Origin: Dechloromonas denitrificans
Lineage (GTDB): Bacteria > Pseudomonadota > Gammaproteobacteria > Burkholderiales > Rhodocyclaceae
DNA: 64,000 nucleotides
NCBI RefSeq assembly: GCF_020510685.1
Contig: NZ_CP075185.1
Span: forward strand, 1,364,001 to 1,428,000
Direction of reading: 5' to 3'
Part shown: positions 23,513-30,729 of the stretch, in pieces
Layout of the letters: each line of letters starts with the position of its first letter
Position numbering within the stretch: position 1 is the stretch's first letter
The notes under the pieces: model-generated
What the model saw: the letters and a program-made list of their open reading frames with translations, nothing else
The model's database searches: none
What the model was told of the DNA's origin: nothing
Translations under genes and position numbers: made by a program

Positions 23513-24367
23513 ATGGAATATCGGCAACAGCAGGTGCAATGCATCAGTCCGTCCGGCCTGCACCGGATGGCCTATACGGAGTGGGGCGACCCGCACAATC
23601 CGCGCGTGCTGGTCTGCGTCCATGGCCTGACCCGTAACGGGCGCGATTTCGACGCCCTGGCCAAGGCCATGTCCGGGCATTACCGGGTCATCTGCCCGGA
23701 TGTCGTCGGGCGCGGCAAGAGCGCTCACCTGCGCAATCCGGCCGGCTATCAGGTGCCGCAATACGTCGCCGACATGGTCACGCTGATCGCCCGCCTCGGC
23801 GTCGAGCGGGTCGACTGGGTCGGCACCTCGATGGGCGGCCTGATCGGCATCGCGCTGGCGGCCCAGGAAGGGACGCCGATTGGCAAGCTGCTGCTCAATG
23901 ACGTCGGGCCGATCATCACCGTCGATTCGCTGCACCGGATCGCGGCCTATGTCGGCGCCGACCCGACCTGGGCGACGTTCGCCGACGCCCTGGCCTACGT
24001 CAAACTGATTAGCGCACCGTTCGGCAATCTGAGCGAGGCCGAATGGTGGTTCCTGACCGAAAACACCGTCGCCCAACGGGCCGACGGCCGCTGGGGCTTT
24101 CTCTACGACCCGGCGATTGCCGCGCCGTTCAAGGCGACCTTCGTCGACAAGGACATCGATTTGTGGCCGATCTACGAGCAGCTGCGTTGTCCGACGCTGG
24201 TCGTGCGCGGTGCCCAGTCCGACCTGCTGCCGCGCGAAACCTGGCAGCAGATGGGGGCGCGCGGGCCGCGTGCGCAACTGGCTGAAATTCCCGATGTTGG
24301 CCATGCGCCGATGTTCCTCAACGAAGCGCAAATTTCCGTGGCGCGCGATTTCCTCTTGAAACCATGA
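23513..24367 (+). CDS. Alpha/beta hydrolase
   Basis: The protein has 284 residues. It has an oxyanion region VCVHGLTRNGRDFD, nucleophile elbow GTSMGG, an acidic residue in VRGAQSDLLP and the catalytic His in DVGHAPMF. The substrate is unknown. It begins 24 bp after comEC and overlaps the following hydrolase gene by 4 bp (ATGA), so two related hydrolases are translationally coupled. Confidence 0.88.
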   Translation: MEYRQQQVQCISPSGLHRMAYTEWGDPHNPRVLVCVHGLTRNGRDFDALAKAMSGHYRVICPDVVGRGKSAHLRNPAGYQVPQYVADMVTLIARLGVERVDWVGTSMGGLIGIALAAQEGTPIGKLLLNDVGPIITVDSLHRIAAYVGADPTWATFADALAYVKLISAPFGNLSEAEWWFLTENTVAQRADGRWGFLYDPAIAAPFKATFVDKDIDLWPIYEQLRCPTLVVRGAQSDLLPRETWQQMGARGPRAQLAEIPDVGHAPMFLNEAQISVARDFLLKP

Positions 24368-25134
24368 AACATATTGTCGTCAATGGCCTGCTCCTTGAAT
24401 ACCGCGACCTTCCCGCTGCCGATGAAGGCCGGCCGACCCTGCTGCTGCTCCACGAAGGCCTGGGCTGCGTCGCCATGTGGCGCGACTTTCCGGCCAAACT
24501 GGCTGCGGCCACCCGCTGCCGGGTAATCGTCTGGTCGCGGGCCGGTTACGGCGGCTCGCAGCCCTATGCCGCGCCGCGCACGCCAAGCTACATGCACCGC
24601 GAGGCCGAGGAAGCGCTGCCGGCCCTGCTCGCCGCTCTGCACGTCGAGCGGCCGATCCTGATCGGCCACAGCGACGGCGGTAGCATCGCCCTGATCTTCG
24701 CCGGAGCTTTCCCGACCGTGCCGCTCGGCATCGCCGTCATGGCGCCGCATGAATTCGTCGAGGACGTTACGCTGGCCGGCATTCACGCCGCCCGCACGGC
24801 CTGGGAAACCACCGACCTGGCCAAGAAGCTGGCCCGCTACCACCACGACCAGACGCCGCAGGTCTTCAGCGACTGGAACGACACCTGGCTATCGCCGGTC
24901 TTCCGCGACTGGAACATCGAGGCCTACCTGGCAAAAATCCGCTGCCCGGTGCTGGCCATCCAGGGCGAAGACGACGAATACGCAACGTTGCGCCAGATCG
25001 ATACAATCGCCGAACAAGTGCCCGGCACGCAATTGCTCAAACTCGCCCACTGCGGCCACACCCCGCAACGCGATCAGGAGGCCGCGGTGCTGGCGGCATT
25101 GGAGGCTTTCATCGGGAGGCTGTCGGCAGGTTAA
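24364..25134 (+). CDS. Alpha/beta hydrolase
   Basis: The 256-residue protein has LLLHEGLGCVAMWRDF, the nucleophile elbow GHSDGG, an acid in IQGEDDEYA and a catalytic His in HCGHTPQRD. HEG replaces the usual HGG/HGF oxyanion motif, which is common in a subgroup of small hydrolases. It is the last core gene before integron array 1; the array begins about 110 bp after its stop. Confidence 0.88.
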   Translation: MKHIVVNGLLLEYRDLPAADEGRPTLLLLHEGLGCVAMWRDFPAKLAAATRCRVIVWSRAGYGGSQPYAAPRTPSYMHREAEEALPALLAALHVERPILIGHSDGGSIALIFAGAFPTVPLGIAVMAPHEFVEDVTLAGIHAARTAWETTDLAKKLARYHHDQTPQVFSDWNDTWLSPVFRDWNIEAYLAKIRCPVLAIQGEDDEYATLRQIDTIAEQVPGTQLLKLAHCGHTPQRDQEAAVLAALEAFIGRLSAG

Positions 25135-25245
25135 CGGTGAACGGGCGGTTTGCTTGGCGGTCAAAATCGAATGGCCGTCATTGCACTTTGTGGATGGCTC
25201 GAATGTGCCTATGGCTGCCGTACCCAGAAATGGAAAGCGGGCGTT

Positions 25246-25326
25246 CAGGAACGTTTTAGGTAAGGGGCAGCCGGCTTGCCGGCTGTCCCAGCGACCGAAG
25301 GGAGCGCCTTGACCGGAATGTTAGGC
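25246..25326 (-). repeat. attC site A (distal end of integron array 1)
   Basis: An imperfect palindrome of 81 bp. Its inner core GTTAGGC is at 25320-25326; the outer core is degenerate (CAGGAAC at 25246-25252) and marks the array edge. The central arms AGCCGGC/GCCGGCT would form the attC hairpin. It belongs to the cassette gene at 25321-25806, whose stop codon lies in the core site. Confidence 0.85.
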
Positions 25327-25806
25327 GTGCTGAAACCACCCATACGGGAAACCGTAGCGCCAGACATTTAATAGCTCACCTGAGCTGGTGACCCCGACAA
25401 TAGACATGATGCGTTCGAGATAAATAAGGACTTGGTCTCGTTCTTCGGAGTCGTGCTGCTCCAACCCTGCCAAGGCACGCTTGAACGTACCAAGTACAAC
25501 CGAGCGTCTTGGATTTGCAGGTAACCCAGTAACTAACGAGTGAATGATTGCATCAACTGACGCCTGGGCGCTGGCGCGAATAGCTTCACTCGGAGCGCCG
25601 GGGTAAAAAGTATTTTTATCTTCACTAAACTTCCGCTCTTCCTTCAATTTTTGGAGCTCCGCTAGAACTTCAGGCGTGATTTTGAGTTCCTGATCGGTGA
25701 GGCTCGTAGGCCAAAGAAAGAACGCGGCGCCTGAAAGACCAATTGCAAGGAAAAATGCCGCAATAGCAATTAGAGCGACAAATACTTTCACGACAATGGA
25801 TGTCAT
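25321..25806 (-). CDS. Integron cassette protein, DUF4844-like, membrane-anchored
   Basis: The 161-residue protein has an N-terminal TM helix (VFVALIAIAAFFLAIGLSGA) and a soluble helical domain with NPRRSVVLGTFKRALAGLE and DQVLIYLERIMSIVGV, resembling DUF4844. That family name is from memory and needs a profile search. Its TAA stop is formed by the attC core. It is the distal cassette of array 1 and is clearly less GC-rich than the core genes. No function can be assigned. Confidence 0.75.
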   Translation of the reverse strand: MTSIVVKVFVALIAIAAFFLAIGLSGAAFFLWPTSLTDQELKITPEVLAELQKLKEERKFSEDKNTFYPGAPSEAIRASAQASVDAIIHSLVTGLPANPRRSVVLGTFKRALAGLEQHDSEERDQVLIYLERIMSIVGVTSSGELLNVWRYGFPYGWFQHA

Positions 25807-25814
25807 TACCTAGT

Positions 25815-25895
25815 GCCTAACGTTTTAGGCAAGGGGCAGCCGGCTTGCCGGCTGTCCCAGCGACCGGAGGGAGCGCCTTGACCGGATTGTTAGGT
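25815..25895 (-). repeat. attC site B
   Basis: 81 bp, bounded by GCCTAAC (25815-25821) and GTTAGGT (25889-25895), matching RYYYAAC/GTTRRRY. It is almost identical to site A over the central palindrome. It belongs to the cassette gene at 25908-26738. Confidence 0.92.
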
Positions 25896-25907
25896 GGCAG
25901 GCAGTTG

Positions 25908-26738
25908 CTATTGACCAATTTCGACCAGTTGCTTATGACCGCTATTTTTTTCATTCGCTGAAACAAATCGTATGGTCCTATTTTCGGGGTCTATTACGTA
26001 AACGAGATAGTTTGGCCGGTTTTTTCTTGTGGTCTTTGTGTCATCAAAATAATTGCTGAGCTCGACAACATAATTAAGCTTGTCGTCGCTGGTGCGACGC
26101 ACGATCGTTGCCGAGTGATTCACATAATTCTCCCCGCAAAATTGGGCACTTCCGTCGAGGAAGGCTTTGCACGCTTCAAGCCAGGCTTGGCTTGGAGGAA
26201 TTACATCAGGCAGGATGTGAACGTTGTGCAAAAAATTATGAATATGTGCTGAATAGTCTCCGCTGCAATCTTTAACCTCACCAAGAAACGGCTTTTTCAT
26301 TCTGTACAAGGTACAGAAACGCGATCCTTGTTTGAGCAGTACCTTTTCAAAGATTTCATCACCTCGGGTGGATGCTGTTGCGCTGTATATTCTTGTCATT
26401 GCTAGCGTGTCGGGCCTGGACCAAATCAGCCAGAATAACGACGTGACCCACGGTTTGAATTCTCCGAGATAGAAAACCTCGCCATCCGGCGCACGAAGTG
26501 CGAAATGATTCACTCCATAAATTACATCCATGTCGCGCTTCATTTCTTTGAACGCTTGTGCCATCTTGACGACGTATTCGCTGTCTCCATCTACGAGTTT
26601 GACGTCTATGGTATGGCAGTCTTTCCTGGGTGAAATGCTGGCAAGCCCACTTTCCACGCATAGGTCATTTGCAAGTGCTGGGGAGGAACAACACAGAACG
26701 GTCAAGATGCCAAGTAGTGTTCGGGCGATCGCTGACAT
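25908..26738 (-). CDS. Integron cassette protein, secreted, unknown function
   Basis: The 276-residue protein has a signal peptide (LLGILTVLCCSSPALA) and about six cysteines (for example DLCVES, RKDCHTI, SRFCTLY, KDCSGD), suggesting disulphides in the periplasm. I recognise no family. It starts 6 bp from the attC C boundary, as usual for cassettes, and is followed by its own attC (site B). Codon usage and base composition differ from the core genes. Confidence 0.75.
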   Translation of the reverse strand: MSAIARTLLGILTVLCCSSPALANDLCVESGLASISPRKDCHTIDVKLVDGDSEYVVKMAQAFKEMKRDMDVIYGVNHFALRAPDGEVFYLGEFKPWVTSLFWLIWSRPDTLAMTRIYSATASTRGDEIFEKVLLKQGSRFCTLYRMKKPFLGEVKDCSGDYSAHIHNFLHNVHILPDVIPPSQAWLEACKAFLDGSAQFCGENYVNHSATIVRRTSDDKLNYVVELSNYFDDTKTTRKNRPNYLVYVIDPENRTIRFVSANEKNSGHKQLVEIGQ

Positions 26739-26743
26739 AAGAC

Positions 26744-26830
26744 ACCTAACGTAGAGCTAACCGGCGCTGCGCGGCTTTATCGCGCAGCGTCCAGCGACCG
26801 AAGGCAGCGAGGTTGAGCGCCATGTTAGAC
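26744..26830 (-). repeat. attC site C
   Basis: 87 bp, bounded by ACCTAAC (26744-26750) and GTTAGAC (26824-26830), with a long stem around GCTGCGCGGCTTTATCGCGC. It belongs to the cassette gene at 26825-27574. It differs at only about four positions from the reassembled site G in array 2. Confidence 0.92.
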
Positions 26831-27574
26831 CTTAGGCATGCTATCGCCAGCGCTTGGCGAGCCAGAGTGCGCGTACAGGGTTAAGAGCTGTTTGGCAAGC
26901 TCTGCCTTTGTTTGGCTCTTTAGCTCAGCGCTCGCCTCAGGGATTGTTGCGATGACCTGTACCGCCATGCCAACGGCGTTTATTCTCTCAAGGACGGTGA
27001 CGTATTCCTTGGACTGAGCCAAAATCGACCGATAGATGAGCAGGAAAGAGCCGCCAATGAAGCTAATGAGTACGCCAGAAGCGGCAGCAACAATTGATAC
27101 GGGTAGCTTTTCGGGATTCTGGGATGCCTGAAACAGCCCGTAGCTAACAAAGCCAAAGCCGCAGAGCATGACGATCAGGGTGAGCCAATATATCGACCGT
27201 ACCTGGCTGAGGTTGCGATCTAGGTAGCTTTCGAGCTTGACCCTAGCGAGATCCCATGCGAGTTGGGGTTTCTCGGGGTGTTCGCGAAGGCGCTGTTCCA
27301 CCGTCTCGATCTTTTGTTCTCGGGCCTCTTGCTCTGCGAGGCCTTGGTATGCCGCAACGCCAACCGCGACAAGCCCGGCTAGTGCCCCGATTACTCCAGC
27401 AATTGTTTCGGTGATCTTTTTGTCGACCAACCCGGATTGGGCAAACAGCGCGATCGAGATGGCGATAGCTGTGGCCGCAGTTGCCAGCAATAGTGCTGCC
27501 CGAACACGCTTGTCATCACGCTTCCATGCCTTTACCAGCGATTCAAAAAACGATATGTACGGGTCGAAGAGCAT
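26825..27574 (-). CDS. Integron cassette membrane protein, TRADD-N-associated TM domain-like
   Basis: The 249-residue protein has two N-terminal helices (AALLLATAATAIAISIALF and AGVIGALAGLVAVGVAAY), a charged helix, and a C-terminal two-TM module. In that module SQVRSIYWLTLIVMLCGFGF and GVLISFIGGSFLLIYRSIL are followed by SKEYVTVLERINAVGMAVQV. This arrangement resembles the TRADD-N-associated membrane domain described in bacterial conflict systems. The assignment is from pattern memory and needs a profile search. Its stop codon is in the attC core. A membrane effector or sensor in phage defence would fit but is inference. Confidence 0.72.
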   Translation of the reverse strand: MLFDPYISFFESLVKAWKRDDKRVRAALLLATAATAIAISIALFAQSGLVDKKITETIAGVIGALAGLVAVGVAAYQGLAEQEAREQKIETVEQRLREHPEKPQLAWDLARVKLESYLDRNLSQVRSIYWLTLIVMLCGFGFVSYGLFQASQNPEKLPVSIVAAASGVLISFIGGSFLLIYRSILAQSKEYVTVLERINAVGMAVQVIATIPEASAELKSQTKAELAKQLLTLYAHSGSPSAGDSMPKV

Positions 27575-27585
27575 GATTTCCTAAG

Positions 27586-27657
27586 GTCTAACGTTGAAAA
27601 TCACCGGACGCAGGCAAGCGCAGCTTGCCGGAGGTCCGGTGGATTGTGATGTTAGCC
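27586..27657 (-). repeat. attC site D
   Basis: 72 bp, bounded by GTCTAAC (27586-27592) and GTTAGCC (27651-27657), with arms around TCACCGGACG and GGTCCGGTGGA. It is nearly identical to site J in array 2. It belongs to the cassette gene at 27665-28057. Confidence 0.9.
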
Positions 27658-27664
27658 ATTTTTA

Positions 27665-28057
27665 CTATTTCCTGGCGGCTTTGCCTTGTGGCCTGTAGAT
27701 GAAGGCAATCATCACATTTGCGATTGCGAATGCAGTCCACTTGCCCTGTTCGACCCAAACCCAGATACAAACCGCTTCCACTAAGACGATTGGGGCCACG
27801 CCAAAGATTAGAAATCCCGCCTTGTTAACCCATTTCTTCTCGGACGTGCCAATTCGGCTAATGGCATGTACTTGGAACGTGCTCGCCCCAACAAAATCAT
27901 TTGGGTTCGGAATGTGCGGCAAACTCGCAATTGGTTTTGCTTCTTCGCCTCTTTCCGCGATCAACTTCTTGCGATCCTGCGGTTGCCCGACGTGAAGATC
28001 CGAGCTATCCGGAATCGTGAGGATGACATTGCCAACTTTGATCTCTTTTGTGCTCAT
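27665..28057 (-). CDS. Integron cassette protein with C-terminal membrane hairpin
   Basis: The protein has 130 residues: a soluble N-terminal half (KVGNVILTIPDSSDL) followed by two TM helices (AGFLIFGVAPIVLVEAVCIWVW and WTAFAIANVMIAFIY, quoted in part). I recognise no family. It is the first cassette of array 1, next to the probable attI, and so would be the best expressed if a Pc promoter survives. Confidence 0.72.
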   Translation of the reverse strand: MSTKEIKVGNVILTIPDSSDLHVGQPQDRKKLIAERGEEAKPIASLPHIPNPNDFVGASTFQVHAISRIGTSEKKWVNKAGFLIFGVAPIVLVEAVCIWVWVEQGKWTAFAIANVMIAFIYRPQGKAARK

Positions 28058-28072
28058 GGTTCGATATGAAAT

Positions 28073-28140
28073 GGCTAACGTTCAGTAGGCACCTATGCAG
28101 GTGCCTACTTCCTGCAGCAGTGGTGTATATGATCGGATGG
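28073..28140 (-). repeat. Probable attI of array 1
   Basis: The minus strand reads GTTAGCC at 28079-28073, the last recombination core before the integrase remnant. It lies where an attI should be, between the first cassette and intI. To its right is a perfect dyad: AGTAGGCACCT (28084-28094) and AGGTGCCTACT (28099-28109) around ATGC. The right limit is arbitrary. Confidence 0.6.
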
Positions 28141-28184
28141 GGAGTGCTAACATCATGATTCGTCAGCTTCCTTGGGTGAGTATC

Positions 28185-28371
28185 ATGGCTGGCGAAATAA
28201 ATTCTGCACCACCGGCGCCGAAATTGTTGGATCTGGTAAGTGATTGCTTGCGGTTGAAGCATTGCAGCATTCGTAGCGAAACACAATATCTGCAATGGAT
28301 ACGGCGTTTGATCCATGTTTCATGGCAAACGACATCCGAAGGAGATGGGGGGGAGGTGCAGCAAATTTGAC
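28185..28371 (+). pseudogene. intI: Truncated, frameshifted integron integrase remnant
   Basis: The reading from ATG 28185 gives PPAPKLLDLVSDCLRLKH, CSIRSETQYLQWIRRLIH, which is the N-terminal SAM-like domain of integron integrases (compare [19 protein letters not shown] in the intact copy at 52895). After IRRLIH the frame slips by one base at about 28315. The alternative frame continues FHGKRHPKEMGGEV, exactly the expected integrase sequence, and then stops at 28371. All catalytic residues (R, H-x-x-R, H, Y) are missing, so it is dead. Orientation and place (opposite to the cassettes, beside attI) are those of a functional integron. It is not a recent copy of the intact intI, as the DNA has diverged strongly. 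Confidence 0.88.
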
Positions 28372-28492
28372 CTAGGTCCACTCCTGACCGGGAGCGCCTG
28401 GTCGGCATAGTTGCCACATCGCAGGTATCGAGATATTTCCGGTCGAGCGCTCAAACTCGACGAACATGTCTTCAGCCAAGCCCCCGCCCTGC

Positions 28493-28954
28493 TTAACAAC
28501 CCGTCGCCGGCTGGCCGATATCCTCGTTCCAGAGTTCGGGTTTGGCGGCGATGAAGTCCTGCATCAGCGCGACGCAGACCGGGTTCTGGAGGACTTCGAG
28601 CTCCACCCCGCGGGTCCGCAGCAATTCTTCTTCGCCGAGGAAGGTCCTATTTTCGCCGATGACGATTCGCGGGATGCCGTAGAGCAGGATGGCGCCGCTG
28701 CACATGGCGCAGGGCGACAGCGTGGTGTAGAGCACCGCCTCGCGATAGACCTGCGGCGGCTGACGGCCGGCATTTTCAAAGGCGTCCATTTCGCCGTGCA
28801 GGATGGCGCTGCCTTGCTGGACCCGGCGGTTGTGTCCGCGGCCGATGATGCGCCCTTGATGAACGATGACCGAGCCGATCGGGATGCCGCCTTCGGCTAG
28901 GCCAAGCCTGGCCTCGTCGATTGCCGCTTGCATGAATTCGTCCATGATTTTCAT
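28493..28954 (-). CDS. Cytosine deaminase-like nucleoside/base deaminase
   Basis: The protein has 153 residues and the zinc-dependent deaminase motifs HGEMDAFEN and LSPCAMCSGAIL. The downstream LYGIPRIVIGENRTF, RTRGVE and C-terminal PELWNEDIGQ closely follow yeast-type cytosine deaminase (Fcy1) rather than TadA. It would hydrolyse cytosine to uracil in pyrimidine salvage, using a catalytic Glu in HGE and one His plus two Cys as zinc ligands. A second in-frame ATG lies at 28945. It stands between the array 1 integrase remnant and mtfA, and has core-like base composition. Confidence 0.85.
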   Translation of the reverse strand: MKIMDEFMQAAIDEARLGLAEGGIPIGSVIVHQGRIIGRGHNRRVQQGSAILHGEMDAFENAGRQPPQVYREAVLYTTLSPCAMCSGAILLYGIPRIVIGENRTFLGEEELLRTRGVELEVLQNPVCVALMQDFIAAKPELWNEDIGQPATGC

Positions 28955-29020
28955 CCGGTGGTTGATAGCGGCATCATCCTACAGCCTGGCTGGGGCGCCG
29001 CATCCCCTGTCCGGCTAGCG

Positions 29021-29779
29021 TCATGCGCCGGTTGGCCAGCGCTGCAGCGGGTCCTGCCGGTAGTAGCGTTTGAGCAGGGCGTAGAGCGCCGGGTATTCGG
29101 CATTCACCACGTCCGGCAATTCGAAGAAGCTTTCCGAGAGCACGGCGAAGAATTCGGCCGGGCTGTCGCTGGCGTAGGGGTCGATGATCGTCTCTTCATC
29201 GGCGTCGACGCGGTGGCAGAAATCGTCGTAGGCGGCGGTGAAGATGCGCTGCCACTCGGCTTCGCCGATGCCGGAGTGCAGGGCCGGCATGCCGTCGGCT
29301 TCGCCGTTCAGCATGTCCAGCTTGTGGGCGAATTCGTGGATGACCACGTTGTAGCCGTCGCCGGCCATCTGCACGTCGTGCCAGGAAACGAGCAATGGGC
29401 CGCCCTGCCAGGCTTCGCCGGAGAGTACGTCGGCGTATTCATGGACGACGCCGGCCTCATCCTGGACGTGGCGCGGCACGATGAATTCGTTGGGATAGAC
29501 GATGATGCCGACCCAGTCGCGATAGGCGGCGAGGCCGAGATGGAGGATGGGCAGGCAGCCCTGGGCGGCGATGGCGACGCAGATTTCGTCGGTGAGTTCG
29601 AGGCCGCCGGCGGTGCTGAATTCCTTTTCAGCGAGGAATTGTTCGGCGAGCAATTTCAGGCTGGCTTGCTCGTCGGCCGCCAGGTCGCCGAGAAAGGGCA
29701 GCCCGGCGATGGTCTGCGCCCACAGTGCGTCGGGAATGGCGCCGGCTTTGTCGGGCTTGAACCAGTCGAACAGGCCCAT
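29021..29779 (-). CDS. mtfA: Zinc-dependent peptidase MtfA
   Basis: The 252-residue protein begins MGLFDWFKPD. The metalloprotease motif HEFAHKLDMLNGEADG supplies the HExxH zinc site; YANEF-type segments (DWVGIIVYPNEFIVPR) and SPAEFFAVLSESFF are also conserved. In E. coli MtfA binds Mlc and affects glucose phosphotransferase expression; whether that holds here is unknown. Its ATG shares one base with the stop of the upstream exporter gene, so the two are coupled. Confidence 0.9.
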   Translation of the reverse strand: MGLFDWFKPDKAGAIPDALWAQTIAGLPFLGDLAADEQASLKLLAEQFLAEKEFSTAGGLELTDEICVAIAAQGCLPILHLGLAAYRDWVGIIVYPNEFIVPRHVQDEAGVVHEYADVLSGEAWQGGPLLVSWHDVQMAGDGYNVVIHEFAHKLDMLNGEADGMPALHSGIGEAEWQRIFTAAYDDFCHRVDADEETIIDPYASDSPAEFFAVLSESFFELPDVVNAEYPALYALLKRYYRQDPLQRWPTGA

Positions 29780-30675
29780 CACTTTTTCGTGGTCAGCCAG
29801 ATGCCGGCGAAGATCAGCGCGATGCCGAGATAGTGGTACCAGAACGGTATCTCGTGGAGAAAGATGACCGAGAGCAGCGTGCCGAAGACCGGCATCAGGT
29901 GGATGAACAGGCTGCCCTTGTTGGCGCCGACCTCGCCGACGCCACGGTTGTAGAAGATGTAGCCGAGGAAGCTGGGGAAAATCCCGATATAGGCCAGCGA
30001 GGCCAGCGAACCGAGATTGACATTGATCTGGCGACCCTGGCCGATTTCCCAAAGGTAGGCCGGGAACAGTGCGGCCAGGCCGACCAGGGTCATCGCGGCG
30101 AGCATCAGCATCGGGTGCACGCCGGCCGGGCGCCAGGCGAGACCGACGGTATAAATGGCCCAGATCAGGACCGCGCCGAGCATCCAGGCGTCGCCGAGAT
30201 TGAGGTTGAGGTGGGTCAACACATTGAAGTCGCCGCGGGCGACGATGGTCATCACGCCGCACAGCGAAACGACGACGCCGATGGCTTCGAGGCGGCGCAG
30301 ATGTTTGCCGAGAAAGGCCCAGGAAATGGCGATGGTGGCGACCGGGATGAAGGAGTTGAGCAGCACCGCGTTGGTCGCCGAGGTGTACTGCAGGGCGATG
30401 TAGGCGAAGGTGTTGTAACCACCGACGCCGACCAGGCCGAGGATCAGGATCGGTGGCCAGCCTTTTTTCAGCAACGGCCACTGGCTCTTCAAGTGCGGCA
30501 GGGCGAGCGGCAGGATCAGCAGGAAGGCGATGGCCCAACGCCAGAAGGCCAGCGCCATCGGGGGGACGTCGGCCCGGACGCCGCGGCCGATCACCATGTT
30601 GCCGGACCAGAAGAGGGCGGTCAGGGTGAGCAGCAGATAGGGGTTGGTCAGAAAATTTGAGTGCTTGGCGGTCAT
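29779..30675 (-). CDS. EamA-family (DMT) metabolite exporter
   Basis: The 298-residue protein has ten predicted TM helices in two EamA repeats, starting NPYLLLTLTALFWSGNMVIG and with the second repeat around LMLAAMTLVGLAALFPAYLW. PFWYHYLGIALIFAGIWLT near the end is typical. The substrate is unknown; relatives export amino acids or other small metabolites. It is divergent from relA across a 54-bp gap. Confidence 0.88.
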   Translation of the reverse strand: MTAKHSNFLTNPYLLLTLTALFWSGNMVIGRGVRADVPPMALAFWRWAIAFLLILPLALPHLKSQWPLLKKGWPPILILGLVGVGGYNTFAYIALQYTSATNAVLLNSFIPVATIAISWAFLGKHLRRLEAIGVVVSLCGVMTIVARGDFNVLTHLNLNLGDAWMLGAVLIWAIYTVGLAWRPAGVHPMLMLAAMTLVGLAALFPAYLWEIGQGRQINVNLGSLASLAYIGIFPSFLGYIFYNRGVGEVGANKGSLFIHLMPVFGTLLSVIFLHEIPFWYHYLGIALIFAGIWLTTKK

Positions 30676-30689
30676 GTCGCGGATTATGC

Positions 30690-30722
30690 CTGAGCAGGCA
30701 AGCGCTGCTCAGACGGTATAAT
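30690..30722 (+). promoter_or_regulatory. Possible relA promoter with inverted repeat
   Basis: An 8-bp perfect inverted repeat (CTGAGCAG at 30690-30697, CTGCTCAG at 30705-30712) is followed by TATAAT at 30717-30722, only seven bases before the relA ATG. If the -10 is used, the transcript would be nearly leaderless. There is no Shine-Dalgarno sequence in front of the ATG, which fits. The -35 is not convincing. Confidence 0.35.
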
Positions 30723-30729
30723 CCCTAAC

